From: Ramlibacter agri
GTDB lineage: Bacteria; Pseudomonadota; Gammaproteobacteria; Burkholderiales; Burkholderiaceae_C
NCBI RefSeq assembly: GCF_012927085.1
Contig: NZ_JABBFX010000001.1
Location: forward strand, 1,736,001-1,800,000
DNA: 64,000 bases
Direction of reading: 5' to 3'
Below, piece after piece: positions 8,484 through 18,313 of this stretch. Every line of letters starts with the position of its first letter. Position 1 is the stretch's first letter. The notes under the pieces were generated by a model. That model searched no databases. It was given only the letters and a program-made list of their open reading frames with translations, and was not told the DNA's origin. A program made the translations under genes and the position numbers.

Positions 8484-9524
8484 TTGGAAATCTTACTGCT
8501 TGAGAGACTGGCCCCCGACGCCCAGGCTTGGCTGGAAGAACGCCATGCCGTGTCCCTGCGGCCTGACTTGGCTGATGCCGATACGGCCGCACTGCGCCGC
8601 GCGGTCTACAAGGCGCAGGCCGTGGTGCTCTCGCGCAAGGCGCTGGTCACGCGCGAATTCCTCGATTTCGCGCCGATGTTGAAGGCGGTGGCGCGCCTGC
8701 ACGTGAGCTCGGACAACACCGACCTGGAAGCCTGCCGCGAGCGCCGCGTGCGCGTGATCCAGGCCAGTTCCGCCAGCCTGCGCGCCAATGCCGAATACCT
8801 GCTGGCCGGCCTGCTGTCGCTGTTCCGCCGCGGCATCGGCGAGTCGCTGGCAGGTGACCGCCACGCGCCGATCCGCCTGGGCCGCGAACTGCATGGCAGC
8901 GTGCTGGGCCTGCTCGGGCTGGCGCCGAGCGCGCATCCGCTGGCGATCATGCTGCAGTCGCTGGGCGTCAAGTTGATCGGCTACGACCCCGCCGTGCACC
9001 AGACGGCGCCCACCTGGCGCCGGCTCGGCGTGCAACCGGTGACTTTGGACGAACTGGTCGCGCATGCCGACGCGGTGGCGGTGCAGGTGCTCTACGCCTC
9101 GCGCTATCGCGGCTTCGTCAACGACAAGGTGCTGGCCCACTGCAAGCCGGGGCAGGTGTGGGTGAGCAACACGCGTTCGGACTTTTTCGACCCGCACGCA
9201 CTGGCCCGCGCGCTCACCGACGGCCGCATCGAGGCCGCGCTGCTGGATTCGGCGGAAGCCGGCTTCGCTTCGCAGGGCAGCCCGCTGCACGAGCGCGCCA
9301 ACCTGTTCCTGACGCCGCGCCTCGGCTCGTACACGCGCGAGTCGCGCCAGCGCGCCAGCTGGTACGTGGCGCAACGCATCCACGAGACCTTGACCGCGCC
9401 GTCGCCCAGCATGTTCGACGGCACGGTCAGCGGGCTCATGGGCCTGCTGGATCCCGGCGGCCCCGAAACCCAGCCTAGCCGAGCCGCGCCAGCTGCCCCT
9501 GGATCTTCTCCAGAGACGCCGTGA
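8484..9524 (+). CDS. Degenerate D-isomer-specific 2-hydroxyacid dehydrogenase homologue
   Basis: 346-residue protein of the phosphoglycerate-dehydrogenase-like fold. The N-terminal substrate-domain half ([16 protein letters not shown]...[14 protein letters not shown]) and the Rossmann half are recognisable. However, the nucleotide motif reads [13 protein letters not shown] instead of GxGxxG, and the catalytic His region reads TPRLGSYT where the family has PHxxxxT. Redox catalysis is therefore doubtful. I chose the TTG start because AAGGA lies about 7 nt upstream and the protein then begins as homologues do; an ATG at 8460 is the alternative. Its last 50 nt overlap the 3' end of valS on the opposite strand. 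Confidence 0.7.
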   Translation: MEILLLERLAPDAQAWLEERHAVSLRPDLADADTAALRRAVYKAQAVVLSRKALVTREFLDFAPMLKAVARLHVSSDNTDLEACRERRVRVIQASSASLRANAEYLLAGLLSLFRRGIGESLAGDRHAPIRLGRELHGSVLGLLGLAPSAHPLAIMLQSLGVKLIGYDPAVHQTAPTWRRLGVQPVTLDELVAHADAVAVQVLYASRYRGFVNDKVLAHCKPGQVWVSNTRSDFFDPHALARALTDGRIEAALLDSAEAGFASQGSPLHERANLFLTPRLGSYTRESRQRASWYVAQRIHETLTAPSPSMFDGTVSGLMGLLDPGGPETQPSRAAPAAPGSSPETP

Positions 9525-12339
9525 AGTCGGCGATGCGCTTGCGCTCCTGCTCGATCACCGCGGGCGGGGCCTTGGCCACGAAGGCTTCGTTCGACAGCTT
9601 GCCCTGCGCCTTGGCCAGTTCGCCCTGCAGGCGCGCCGCTTCCTTGGACAGGCGAACCTTCTCCGCGGCCACGTCGATTTCCATGTACAGGCACAGGCGC
9701 GTCTCGCCCACCACGGCGACGGGCGCGGCCTGCGCGGCCGCGGCCCAGGCCGCTTCGTCGTCGAACACCTTCACTTCGCTTAGCTTCGCCAGCGCCTGCA
9801 GCACGGGCGCCGCCGAACGGACGAAGCCGGCGTCGCCCACCGCGTAGGCGGGCAGGCGGGTCGAGGGCGACACGTTCATCTCGCCGCGCAGGTTGCGGCA
9901 GGCGTCCACCACTTCCTTCAGGCGCGCCATCCAGGCTTCGGCTTCGGCGTCGAGGTAGGCGTTGTTCGGCTCGGGATAGGCGGACACGCTGATCGAGTCG
10001 CCCTGCTTGCCGGCCACGGGCGCGACCTTCTGCCACAGCTCCTCGGTGATGAAGGGGATCACCGGATGGGCCAGGCGCAGGATCGCTTCCAGCACGCGGA
10101 TCAGCGTGCGGCGGGTGCCGCGCTGCTGCGCGCGACCCGCTTGCGGGTCTTCCGCTTTCTCACCGGTCTGCACCTGCACCTTGGCGATCTCGAGGTACCA
10201 GTCGCAGTACTCGTCCCAGACGAACTGGTAGATAGCGCTGGCGACGTTGTCCAGGCGATAGTCGGCGAAGCCGCGCGCCACTTCCGCTTCGGCCTTCTGC
10301 AGGCGCGAGATGATCCAGCGATCGGCCGGCGTGAGCGTGGCGTCCTGCTCGGTGAGGTCCTGGCCCTCGCAGTTCATCAGCACGAAGCGGGTGGCGTTCC
10401 AGAGCTTGTTGCAGAAGTTGCGGTAGCCCTCGCAGCGCTTGGCGTCGAAGTTGATCGAGCGGCCCAGCGTCGCCAGCGAGGCGAAGGTGAAGCGCAGCGC
10501 GTCGGCGCCGTAGGCGGGGATGCCTTCCGGGAATTCCTTCTCGGTGTTCTTGCGCACCGCCGGCGCCGTCTCGGGCTTGCGCAGGCCGGTGGTCCGCTTG
10601 TCCAGCAGCGGCGGGAGCGCGATGCCGTCGATCAGGTCCACCGGGTCGAGCACGTTGCCTTCCGACTTGCTCATCTTCTTGCCGTGCGAGTCGCGCACCA
10701 GGCCGTGGATGTAGACGTGGCGGAACGGCACCTGGCCGGTGAAATGGGTCGTCATCATGATCATCCGGGCGACCCAGAAGAAGATGATGTCGTAGCCGGT
10801 GACCAGCACGGTGGAGGGCAGGTACAGGTCCATGTCCTGCGTCTTCGCCGGCCAGCCGAGGGTGGAGAAGGGCACCAGCGCTGAGGAATACCACGTATCC
10901 AGCACGTCGGGGTCGCGCGTGAGCTTCTTGCCCGGGGCCTGCGCCTGGGCGTCGGCCTCGCTGGCCGCCACGTACACCTTGCCGTCCTCGTCGTACCAGG
11001 CCGGGATCTGGTGGCCCCACCAGAGCTGGCGCGAGATGCACCAGTCCTGGATGTTGTTCATCCACTGGTTGTAGGTGTTGACCCAGTTCTCGGGCACGAA
11101 GCGCACGGCGCCGCTCTGCACGGCGTCGATGGCCTTCTGCGCGATCGACTTGCCGGTGGGATCCTGGTCGCTCACCTTGGTCATCGCCACGAACCATTGG
11201 TCCGTGAGCATCGGCTCGACGATCTGGCCGGTGCGGGCGCAGCGCGGCACCATCAGCTTGTGCTTCTTCGCCTCGGCCAGCAGGCCCTGTGCCTCGAGGT
11301 CGGCCACGACCTTCTTGCGCGCGACGAAGCGGTCCAGCCCGCGATAGGCGGCCGGCGCGTTGTCATTGATGGTGGCGTCCAGGTTCAGGACGCTGATCAT
11401 CGGCAAGCCGTGGCGCTGGCCCACCTGGTAGTCGTTGGGGTCGTGCGCGGGCGTGACCTTCACCACGCCGGTGCCGAACTCGCGGTCCACGTATTCGTCC
11501 GCGATGATGGGGATCTCGCGGCCGGTCAGCGGCAGCTGCACCTTCTGGCCGATCAGGTGCTTGTAGCGCTCGTCCTCGGGGTGGACCATGACCGCGGTGT
11601 CGCCCAGCATCGTCTCGGGACGCGTGGTCGCCACCGTGAGATAGCCGGAACCCGAAGCCGCCAGGCTTCCAACCTGATTCACCAGCGGATAGCGGATGTG
11701 CCAGAGGAAGCCGTCTTCCTCCTCGCTCTCCACCTCGAGGTCGCTGACCGCGGTCTTCAGCTCGGGGTCCCAGTTCACCAGCCGCTTGCCGCGGTAGATG
11801 AGGCCCTGCCGGTACAGCTCCACGAAGGTCTGGGTGACGACCTTCGAGAGCTTCTCGTCCATCGTGAAGTACTCGTGCGACCAGTCCACGCTGTCGCCCA
11901 TGCGGCGCATCTGCGTGGTGATGGTGTTGCCGGACTTCTCCTTCCACTCCCAGACCTTCTTGACGAAGTTCTCGCGGCCGAGGTCGTGGCGGCTCTGGCC
12001 TTGCTCCTGCAGCTGGCGCTCCACCACGATCTGGGTGGCGATGCCGGCGTGGTCGGTGCCCGGTACCCACAGCGTGTTGAAGCCCCGCATGCGGTGGTAG
12101 CGCGCCAGGCTGTCCATGATCGTCTGGTTGAAGGCGTGCCCCATGTGCAGGGTGCCCGTGACGTTCGGCGGTGGCAGCTGGATGGAGAAGGACGGCTGGC
12201 CCGGCTCGGGCTCGCCGGTGCCGCGGGAGCCGGCGCGGGCGTAGCCGCGCTGCTCCCAGAGGGGGCCCCACTTCGCTTCGATGGCGGCGGGTTCGAAGGA
12301 CTTGGAAAGGCTGTTCAGCCCGGGTTGTTCGGTACTCAC
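9475..12339 (-). CDS. valS: Valyl-tRNA synthetase
   Basis: Cytoplasmic class I aminoacyl-tRNA synthetase charging tRNA-Val, with editing domain. 954 residues, as usual for bacterial ValRS. The HIGH box is H65-M-G-H within [20 protein letters not shown] occurs near residue 554 ([13 protein letters not shown]). The editing domain (about 220-390) contains [13 protein letters not shown]. The anticodon-binding domain is followed by a C-terminal coiled-coil arm ([19 protein letters not shown]) that grips the tRNA. The start [17 protein letters not shown] fits proteobacterial forms. Confidence 0.97.
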   Translation of the reverse strand: MSTEQPGLNSLSKSFEPAAIEAKWGPLWEQRGYARAGSRGTGEPEPGQPSFSIQLPPPNVTGTLHMGHAFNQTIMDSLARYHRMRGFNTLWVPGTDHAGIATQIVVERQLQEQGQSRHDLGRENFVKKVWEWKEKSGNTITTQMRRMGDSVDWSHEYFTMDEKLSKVVTQTFVELYRQGLIYRGKRLVNWDPELKTAVSDLEVESEEEDGFLWHIRYPLVNQVGSLAASGSGYLTVATTRPETMLGDTAVMVHPEDERYKHLIGQKVQLPLTGREIPIIADEYVDREFGTGVVKVTPAHDPNDYQVGQRHGLPMISVLNLDATINDNAPAAYRGLDRFVARKKVVADLEAQGLLAEAKKHKLMVPRCARTGQIVEPMLTDQWFVAMTKVSDQDPTGKSIAQKAIDAVQSGAVRFVPENWVNTYNQWMNNIQDWCISRQLWWGHQIPAWYDEDGKVYVAASEADAQAQAPGKKLTRDPDVLDTWYSSALVPFSTLGWPAKTQDMDLYLPSTVLVTGYDIIFFWVARMIMMTTHFTGQVPFRHVYIHGLVRDSHGKKMSKSEGNVLDPVDLIDGIALPPLLDKRTTGLRKPETAPAVRKNTEKEFPEGIPAYGADALRFTFASLATLGRSINFDAKRCEGYRNFCNKLWNATRFVLMNCEGQDLTEQDATLTPADRWIISRLQKAEAEVARGFADYRLDNVASAIYQFVWDEYCDWYLEIAKVQVQTGEKAEDPQAGRAQQRGTRRTLIRVLEAILRLAHPVIPFITEELWQKVAPVAGKQGDSISVSAYPEPNNAYLDAEAEAWMARLKEVVDACRNLRGEMNVSPSTRLPAYAVGDAGFVRSAAPVLQALAKLSEVKVFDDEAAWAAAAQAAPVAVVGETRLCLYMEIDVAAEKVRLSKEAARLQGELAKAQGKLSNEAFVAKAPPAVIEQERKRIADFTASLEKIQGQLARLG

Positions 12340-12358
12340 CCCGGGATTTTACGGGCCC

Positions 12359-12544
12359 TCAGGGAAATTGCCGGGCGGCCTCCACGCACTCCTTGAGCAC
12401 CTTGGCATCGCCGACCTGGTTGGCCAGCAGCATGATGAGCCGCGCGTTCAGCAGTTCGGACTGCTGGGGCGTGAGCTCGTGGTGGGCGTCCAGCAGCTGC
12501 TCGTAGAAGCCGTCGGCGTCTTGCAGGTTCAGCGTGGTCTTCAT
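12359..12544 (-). CDS. DUF2783 small protein
   Basis: 61-residue helical protein (MKTTLNLQDADGFYEQLLDAHHELTPQQSELLNARLIMLLANQVGD) matching my recollection of DUF2783, which is usually found beside flavin monooxygenases of aromatic catabolism. Its ATG overlaps the TGA of the monooxygenase gene (ATGA), so it is co-translated. No metal or catalytic motif is evident. A role as a subunit or stabiliser of the monooxygenase is inference. Confidence 0.75.
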   Translation of the reverse strand: MKTTLNLQDADGFYEQLLDAHHELTPQQSELLNARLIMLLANQVGDAKVLKECVEAARQFP

Positions 12545-14259
12545 TCGGCTTCCTCCAGGTCGGCGCCCAGCGCCTGGCCCACGGCATGCACGAGCGTGGC
12601 GTCCACGCTCTCGCCGGTGGCGGCCACGTAGGCGTCCGGGCGCACCAGCGCCCAGGCATGGCCGAACACGTGGCAGGCGCCCTGCAGGTGGCCCTTGGGG
12701 TCGCGCACGTATTCGATGGCGCCCGGCTGGTCGTCCGGGCCCAGCGCCTGCACGCAGCGCAGCGGCGCGGTCTCGCACAGGCTGCGCAGGCGCTCCAGGG
12801 AGCCCGGCGCGGCATCGCCGAAGACCAACACCAGCAGCCGGCCGTCGGCCCAGCGCAGCAGGTCGTTGACCTGGCCGGGCGAGCCGTCGGCCCATTCGAA
12901 GGACACGTTCTGCACCGACTGGCCGCCGGTGCGGTCGCAGGCGCTGGAGCGCGAATAGGGGTTGGCGATGGCCATGCGGCCGGTGTTCACGAACTGCCGG
13001 GCGAAGGGATGCTGGCGCGCCAGGCTCAGCGCGGCGTCGCGGAACAGCTTCTCCACCGGCGTCGCGGGCCGCAGGAAACGGGCCGTGCGGTTGGTGACCT
13101 GCACGTTCTGCTGGGCCGCCTCGTGGCGCTCCTCGTGGTAGCTGTCCAGCAATTGGGGCGAGGCGCGGCCCTTCATGATGGCGGCCAGCTTCCAGGCCAG
13201 GTTGTCGGCGTCGGCGATGCCGGTGTTGCCGCCGCGGGCGCCGAAGGGGCTGACGACCTTGGCCGAGTCGCCCATGAAGAAGACGCGGCCGTGGCGCATG
13301 CGGTCCACGCATTCGCTGCGGTAGGCGTAAGGGCCGACCCAGACGATTTCCACTTCGGCATCGGCGCCGAACTGCTTCGCCAGCCGCTCGCGCACCACTT
13401 CCTCGCGGCTCACGTGGGCCGGGTCGCAGTCGGGCGACATCTGGTAGTCGATGCGCCAGACGTTGTCGCCCATCAGGTGCTGCCAGACGGCGCGGTTCTC
13501 GTTGAAGGGCGCCTCGATCCAGGTGTGGCGCTCCACCGGCGGCTTCACCTTGAAGCGGACGTCGGCGATGCACCAGCGGTCGTCCCCCTTCTTCGCCGTG
13601 ACGCTGGCGCCGGTCCAGTGGCGGAAAGGGCTGTGCGAGCCGGTGGCGTCGATCACGTAGTCGGCGCGCAGCCGGTAGTCGCCGGCCGGTGTGGTGACGG
13701 TGAGCGTCGCGCCCTCACCGTCCTCCTGGAAGGCGGTGACGCGGTTGCTCCAGCGCAGGTCCACGCCGCCGAGCTCGTAGATGCGCTCGACCAGGTAGCC
13801 CTCGATGTAGAACTGCTGGATGTTGATGAAAGGCGGCTGCGCGGACAGGTTGTAGGCGCTCTGCTGCTTCAGGTCGAAGGAATAGACCTCGTCCTGGCCG
13901 GCGAAGGTGCGGCCCACGCTCCACTGGATGCCTTTGCCGGCGATGCGGTCGTAGATGCCCAGGCGCTGGAAGATCTCCAGCGACTTCTGCGTGTAGCAGA
14001 TGCCGCGCGAGGAGGCGCCCTTGACGCCGACCGTGTTGTCTTCGTCCAGCAGCACCGCATTCACGCCGTACTGCGCCAGCGCGCAGGCGATGGTCAGGCC
14101 GGTGATGCCGCCGCCGACGATGACGATCGGGTGGTGGCTGGTCGCGCCGGAGGCGATCTCCGGCGGCGGGTTGAAGGGATATTCGGGCAGCGCGTAGCCG
14201 CTGCCCGAGGTGAATTCATAGCCGTTCGTGAACGCCGTTTCGGCGTAGCGCTCCGCCAT
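12541..14259 (-). CDS. FAD-dependent aromatic-ring monooxygenase (MhpA/PheA-type)
   Basis: 572-residue class A flavoprotein hydroxylase. The dinucleotide fold begins IVIVGGGITGLTIACAL (G49-G-G-I-T-G). The second FAD motif near residue 330 is FFMGDSAKVVSPFGARGGNTGIADADNLAWKLA. A YVIDATGSHSPFRHW segment holds the DG-like motif, and a thioredoxin-like C-terminal domain starts near residue 440. Such enzymes hydroxylate phenolic acids with NAD(P)H and O2. It is co-transcribed with DUF2783, and a VOC gene lies 60 nt upstream on the same strand. The actual substrate cannot be read from the sequence. Confidence 0.85.
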   Translation of the reverse strand: MAERYAETAFTNGYEFTSGSGYALPEYPFNPPPEIASGATSHHPIVIVGGGITGLTIACALAQYGVNAVLLDEDNTVGVKGASSRGICYTQKSLEIFQRLGIYDRIAGKGIQWSVGRTFAGQDEVYSFDLKQQSAYNLSAQPPFINIQQFYIEGYLVERIYELGGVDLRWSNRVTAFQEDGEGATLTVTTPAGDYRLRADYVIDATGSHSPFRHWTGASVTAKKGDDRWCIADVRFKVKPPVERHTWIEAPFNENRAVWQHLMGDNVWRIDYQMSPDCDPAHVSREEVVRERLAKQFGADAEVEIVWVGPYAYRSECVDRMRHGRVFFMGDSAKVVSPFGARGGNTGIADADNLAWKLAAIMKGRASPQLLDSYHEERHEAAQQNVQVTNRTARFLRPATPVEKLFRDAALSLARQHPFARQFVNTGRMAIANPYSRSSACDRTGGQSVQNVSFEWADGSPGQVNDLLRWADGRLLVLVFGDAAPGSLERLRSLCETAPLRCVQALGPDDQPGAIEYVRDPKGHLQGACHVFGHAWALVRPDAYVAATGESVDATLVHAVGQALGADLEEAE

Positions 14260-14280
14260 GGGGTCTCCTCCAGGAACATT

Positions 14281-14308
14281 GTGGTTCCCGGGTCTTGCCC
14301 GGGATGAC
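14281..14308. repeat. REP-like hairpin (copy 1 of 3, GATGAC tail)
   Basis: The stem TCCCGGG / CCCGGGA encloses a 5-nt loop and is followed by TGACC. Related copies with the same GGATGAC tail lie at about 35849-35875 and 63203-63228. It sits between the VOC gene and the monooxygenase gene. Confidence 0.6.
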
Positions 14309-14319
14309 CGCCGCAGCGG

Positions 14320-14913
14320 TCAGTTTGAACCGAATTCGGGCCGGTCGTTCTGCTGCGGCTTCAGCGGCGCGGAAGATTTGCCGTCCGCCCGTTCCTTGCG
14401 CCACTGTTCCTTGCGCGCGTTCCAGTCGCGCAGCCGGGCGTGCGCGGTCTTGCTCTCCTCGAGCATCTGGAATTCGTCGGCCAGCTGGGCCGTCAGTTCC
14501 AGGCGGATGCCGTTCGGGTCGAAGAAATAGATGCTGTGGAAGATGTGGTGGTCGGTGACGCCCAGCACTTCGACGCCGTTGGCTTCCAGCCGGGCCTTCA
14601 TGTCCTGCAGGGCCTGGATGGAGTCGACGCGGAAGGAGATGTGGTTGACCCACTTCGGCGTGTTGGGCGAGGGCTCGCAGGCCTGGTCGTCGCCGAGGTC
14701 GAAGAAGGCAATGAAGCTGCCATCCTGCAGGCGGAAGAAGAAGTGCGTGTACGGGCAGTACTCGCCCGTGCTCGGCACGTGGTCACTCTGGATGATGTGG
14801 TACAGCGGCAGGCCGAGGATGTCCTCGTAGAAATGCCGCGTTTCCTCGGCGTCGCGCGCCTTGTAGGCGTAGTGGTGCAGCTGCTGGATGGGCGCGGGCG
14901 CGGGGAGGGCCAT
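14320..14913 (-). CDS. VOC-superfamily protein (glyoxalase/extradiol dioxygenase fold)
   Basis: 197-residue vicinal-oxygen-chelate metalloprotein. Candidate metal ligands are the His in QLHHYAYKARD near the N-terminus, the His in KWVNHISFRVD and the Glu in GIRLELTAQL, in the usual H-H-E order. The C-terminal 40 residues are charged and helical. The start MALPAPAPIQQL was chosen because GGAGA lies 8 nt upstream; a weaker ATG lies 7 codons earlier. Lying upstream of a ring hydroxylase and DUF2783, it may be the ring-cleaving dioxygenase or a glyoxalase-like helper of one aromatic pathway. Confidence 0.8.
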   Translation of the reverse strand: MALPAPAPIQQLHHYAYKARDAEETRHFYEDILGLPLYHIIQSDHVPSTGEYCPYTHFFFRLQDGSFIAFFDLGDDQACEPSPNTPKWVNHISFRVDSIQALQDMKARLEANGVEVLGVTDHHIFHSIYFFDPNGIRLELTAQLADEFQMLEESKTAHARLRDWNARKEQWRKERADGKSSAPLKPQQNDRPEFGSN

Positions 14914-15149
14914 GGTGTCTCCGGGATTTACCAATGCGTAACGCGTTTACTATACCGTAACGACCGGAGAGGCCCAAGCGCGGTCGCGAACGCGGTTGAG
15001 AATCGTTATTGGTGAGCTGGACTCGATAGCCAACGTCCATGGACCGAATTGAGCCGCCCTATTAGACGCGCGCCTTGGCCCTCACTACGCTGTCGGAGTC
15101 TCCGGCCCGGAGGCCGGGGCAAACTTCATTCACCACGAAGGAGATTTCC

Positions 15150-15572
15150 ATGGCAGCACTCAAAGGCTCCAAGACGGAAGAGAACCTGAAGGCCGCATTC
15201 GCGGGCGAATCGCAGGCGAACCGCCGCTACCTGTATTTCGCGAACAAGGCCGACGTGGAAGGCCAGAACGACGTGGCGGCGCTGTTCCGCTCCACCGCCG
15301 AAGGCGAGACCGGCCACGCGCACGGCCACCTCGAGTGGCTCGAACAGTGCGGCGACCCCGCCACCGGCCTGCCGATCGGCAGCACCCGCGACAACCTGAA
15401 GGCCGCGGTGGCCGGCGAAACCCACGAGTACACCGACATGTACCCTGGCATGGCCAAGACCGCGCGCGAGGAAGGCCACGACGAGATCGCCGACTGGTTC
15501 GAGACGCTGGCCAAGGCGGAGCGCTCGCACGCGAACCGCTATACCAGGGCGCTGAACGAACTGACCGACTGA
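15150..15572 (+). CDS. Rubrerythrin (ferritin-like diiron domain only)
   Basis: 140-residue peroxide-scavenging diiron protein. Ligands typical of rubrerythrin are visible: E20, E53 with H56 (EGETGH), E90/E93 (GETHEY), and E124 with H127 (AERSH). The C-terminal rubredoxin domain of classical rubrerythrin is missing, so electrons must come from a partner. A good RBS (AAGGAGA) precedes the ATG, which is preferred over an upstream in-frame ATG. The following Fe-S protein and DUF3501 genes are obvious partner candidates. Confidence 0.93.
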   Translation: MAALKGSKTEENLKAAFAGESQANRRYLYFANKADVEGQNDVAALFRSTAEGETGHAHGHLEWLEQCGDPATGLPIGSTRDNLKAAVAGETHEYTDMYPGMAKTAREEGHDEIADWFETLAKAERSHANRYTRALNELTD

Positions 15573-15573
15573 G

Positions 15574-15639
15574 GTTGAGCGTCGAGCGTTGGGCGTTCCC
15601 CGTGAGCGCCCCTCGCTGAACGCTGAACGCACAACGCCG
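15574..15639. repeat. GAGCGTT-type imperfect inverted repeat (copy 1)
   Basis: The left arm GTTGAGCGTCGAGCGTTGGG and the right arm CGCTGAACGCTGAACGCAC are built of a heptamer-like unit, GAGCGTT/GGGCGTT, in opposite orientations. It fills the gap between rubrerythrin and the Fe-S gene. A second, better hairpin of the same units lies at 32105-32161. Confidence 0.6.
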
Positions 15640-15651
15640 CAGGGAGACAAG

Positions 15652-16992
15652 ATGGCCGCACGCGAAGGAAGCCTGGAAGCGCCCACGCGCCACCCGATCG
15701 CCTGGAAAACCGGGGAGTTCTACGACGAGGGCGCAGCCTTCCAGGAGCTGGAGCGCATCTTCGACATCTGCCATGGCTGCCGCCGCTGCGTCAGCCTGTG
15801 CGGCGCCTTCCCCACCTTGTTCGACCTGGTCGACGAAGGCAAGACCGGCGAGGTCGACGGCGTGGAGAAGCAGGACTTCTGGAAGGTCGTCGACCAGTGC
15901 TACCTGTGCGACCTCTGCTACATGACCAAGTGCCCCTACGTGCCGCCGCACGAGTGGAACCTGGATTTCCCGCACACCATGCTGCGCGCCAAGTCCATCA
16001 AGTTCAAGAAGGGCGAGGTGAGCTTCGGCGAGAAATTCCTCTCCTCCACCGACGTGCACGGCCAGTTTGCCGGCATCCCGGTGGTCGTGCAGGTCGCGAA
16101 CGCGGTCAACCAGACCAAGCCGATGCGGGCGGCCATGGAGAAGACGCTGCACGTGGACCGCAACGCCTGGCTGCCGGCGCTGGCCACGCGCAAGTTCCGC
16201 AAGGCCGCGCCGAAATCTGCCGATGCGCCAGTCACGGACGGCGAGCGTTCGCCCGGCAAGGTGGCCATCTTCGCCACTTGCTACGTCAACTACAACGAGC
16301 CGGGCATCGGCATGGACTTGCTGAAGATCCTGGCGCACAACGGCATCCCCTACGAGCTGGTGCACAAGGAAAAGTGCTGCGGCATGCCCAAGCTGGAACT
16401 GGGCGACCTGGAGTCGGTGGATGCCAGCAAGCAGGCGAACATCCCGGTGCTGGCGAAGTACGCGCGCGAGGGCTATGCGATCCTCAGCGCCGTGCCCAGC
16501 TGCACGCTGATGTTCAAGCAGGAAATTCCGCTCATGTACCCGGACGACGCCGACGTGCTGGCCGTGCGCGATGCCATGTGGGACCCTTTCGAGTACTTGG
16601 GCGCGCGCCGGCGCGACGGCCTGCTGAAGACCGAGTTTCCCCAGCCGCTGGGCAAGGTGAGCTACCACGTGCCCTGCCACGGCCGCGTGCAGAACATCGG
16701 CAAGAAGACCGAGGAACTGCTGAAGCTGATTCCCGGCACCACGGTGCAGACCACCGAGCGCTGCTCCGGCCATGCCGGGACCTTCGGGGTCAAGAAGCCG
16801 TACCATGAGGTGGCGATGAAGATCGGCAAGCCCCTGTTCAAGAAGATGGCGGAGCAGGCGCCCGACTACATCAGTTCCGACTGCCCGCTGGGCGGCCACC
16901 ACATCGCGCAGGGCTTCGACGTCAACGGGCTGGGCACGCCGCAGCTCGCCCACCCGCTGTCGCTGGTCCGCAAGGCGTACGGGATCGAATGA
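15652..16992 (+). CDS. GlpC/heterodisulfide-reductase-like Fe-S protein
   Basis: 446-residue cytoplasmic electron-transfer protein. Two N-terminal 4Fe-4S motifs are visible: C40-HG-C43-RR-C46-VSL-C50 and C83-YL-C86-DL-C89-YMTK-C94-P. Two CCG (cysteine-rich) domains follow: ATCYVNYNEPG...KCCGMPKLE...PSCTLMF, and VPCHGRVQ...RCSGHAG...SDCPLGG, the second with CSG in place of CCG as in some homologues. It has no FAD domain. The gene sits between rubrerythrin and DUF3501 and overlaps the latter by 4 nt. It probably passes electrons to the rubrerythrin; this is inference from the gene order. Confidence 0.88.
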   Translation: MAAREGSLEAPTRHPIAWKTGEFYDEGAAFQELERIFDICHGCRRCVSLCGAFPTLFDLVDEGKTGEVDGVEKQDFWKVVDQCYLCDLCYMTKCPYVPPHEWNLDFPHTMLRAKSIKFKKGEVSFGEKFLSSTDVHGQFAGIPVVVQVANAVNQTKPMRAAMEKTLHVDRNAWLPALATRKFRKAAPKSADAPVTDGERSPGKVAIFATCYVNYNEPGIGMDLLKILAHNGIPYELVHKEKCCGMPKLELGDLESVDASKQANIPVLAKYAREGYAILSAVPSCTLMFKQEIPLMYPDDADVLAVRDAMWDPFEYLGARRRDGLLKTEFPQPLGKVSYHVPCHGRVQNIGKKTEELLKLIPGTTVQTTERCSGHAGTFGVKKPYHEVAMKIGKPLFKKMAEQAPDYISSDCPLGGHHIAQGFDVNGLGTPQLAHPLSLVRKAYGIE

Positions 16993-17582
16993 TGCAGCTC
17001 ACCGGAAAGATCACGCCGGACAGCCTGATGACGCTGGAGGCGTACAGCAAGTGGCGCAAGGCGCACAAGGAGGACGTCATCGCCCACCGCAAGCTGCGCA
17101 GCGTGCAGCTGGGCGAGCACATCATGGTGCAGTTCGAGAGCGAGCTGACCATGCGCTACCAGATCCAGGAGATGCTGCGCATCGAGAAGATCTTCGAGGA
17201 GGAGGGCATCCAGCAGGAGATCGACGCCTACGCGCCGCTGGTGCCCGACGGCGGCAACTGGAAGGCCACGATGCTGATCGAATACCCGGACGTCAGCGAG
17301 CGCAAGCGCGAGCTGGGCCGCCTGATCGGCGTGGAGGACCGGATGTTCGTGGAGGTGGAAGGCCAGGCCCGGGTCTACGCCATCGCCGACGAGGACCTGG
17401 ATCGCGAGAACGAGGAGAAGACCTCCTCGGTGCACTTCCTGCGCTTCGAGCTGGCGCCGGCGATGCGCGAGGCCGTGAAGGCCGGTGCGGGCGTCAAGCT
17501 GGGGTGCGACCACACCCACTATCCCGCGCACCTGCAGGTCGGGGCGGAGACGCTGGCGTCCCTCGCCGGCGACCTGCGCTGA
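16989..17582 (+). CDS. DUF3501 family protein
   Basis: 197-residue protein of unknown function, recognised as DUF3501 by its start (ITPDSLMTLEAYSKWRKAHKED) and the helix-rich, acidic middle (MRYQIQEMLRIEKIFEEEGIQQE). A His/Cys cluster near the C-terminus, C-D-H-T-H-Y (about residues 175-180), could bind metal. It overlaps the preceding Fe-S gene (ATGA), so the pair is translationally coupled. It is the last gene of the three-gene cassette and abuts ugpQ end to end (stops adjacent, TGATCA). Confidence 0.88.
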   Translation: MMQLTGKITPDSLMTLEAYSKWRKAHKEDVIAHRKLRSVQLGEHIMVQFESELTMRYQIQEMLRIEKIFEEEGIQQEIDAYAPLVPDGGNWKATMLIEYPDVSERKRELGRLIGVEDRMFVEVEGQARVYAIADEDLDRENEEKTSSVHFLRFELAPAMREAVKAGAGVKLGCDHTHYPAHLQVGAETLASLAGDLR

Positions 17583-18313
17583 TCAGGCCGGCGAGAAGAG
17601 GTCGACCCGGTCGGTGACGATGCCGTCGGTGCCCAGCGCGATCAGCCGCTGCGCCGCCCAGTCGTCGTTGACCGTGTAGCTCAGGCAGCGCATCCCCGCG
17701 CCCTGCACCTTCGCCACGGTGGCGGCGTCCCACAGCGCATGGTTGCAGACGATCGCCGCGCAATCGAGCTGGCGCGCGATGTCGAACCAGCCGTCCCACA
17801 GCGTGTCCAGCAGCAGCCCGCGCGGCAGCTCGGGCTGTGCCTGCTTGGCGGCCTGCAGCGACTCGGGCCGGAACGAGGTCAGGAAGGGCGGCACCGCCTG
17901 GCCCTGCCACAGGCGCGCGGCGTAACGTGCGACCACGTCCCCCGTCTCGGCTTCCTGGCCCGGCGTCGGCTTGATCTCGATGTCCAGGAAATGGCGGTTG
18001 GCGATGCACCAGCGCGCCAGGTTCTCGAAGGTGGGGATGGCTTCGCCGGTGTACTTGCGCGAATGCCAGGAGCCCGCATCCAACTGGGCGAGCTGGTTCC
18101 AGGGCTGGTCCGCGCCGCGGCCGATGCCGTTGGTGGTGCGCTCCAGCGTCGCGTCATGCAGCAGGAAGGGCACCTTGTCGGCCGACAGCTTCACGTCGCA
18201 TTCGAACATGCGATAGCCATGCGCGGCACCCAGCCGGAAGGCGGCCAGCGTGTTCTCCGGCGCCAGCTTGCCGGCGCCGCGGTGCGCGATCCACAGCGGG
18301 TAAGGCCAATGCT

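Noticed and set aside
12586..14307. 573-codon plus-strand frame opposite the flavin monooxygenase
   Set aside because: Shadow of the monooxygenase; the minus-strand product has both FAD motifs.
14914..15149. Possible operator in ATGCGTAACGCGTTTAC upstream of the VOC gene
   Set aside because: Only a short partly symmetric stretch; no regulator gene is adjacent and no clear promoter could be placed.
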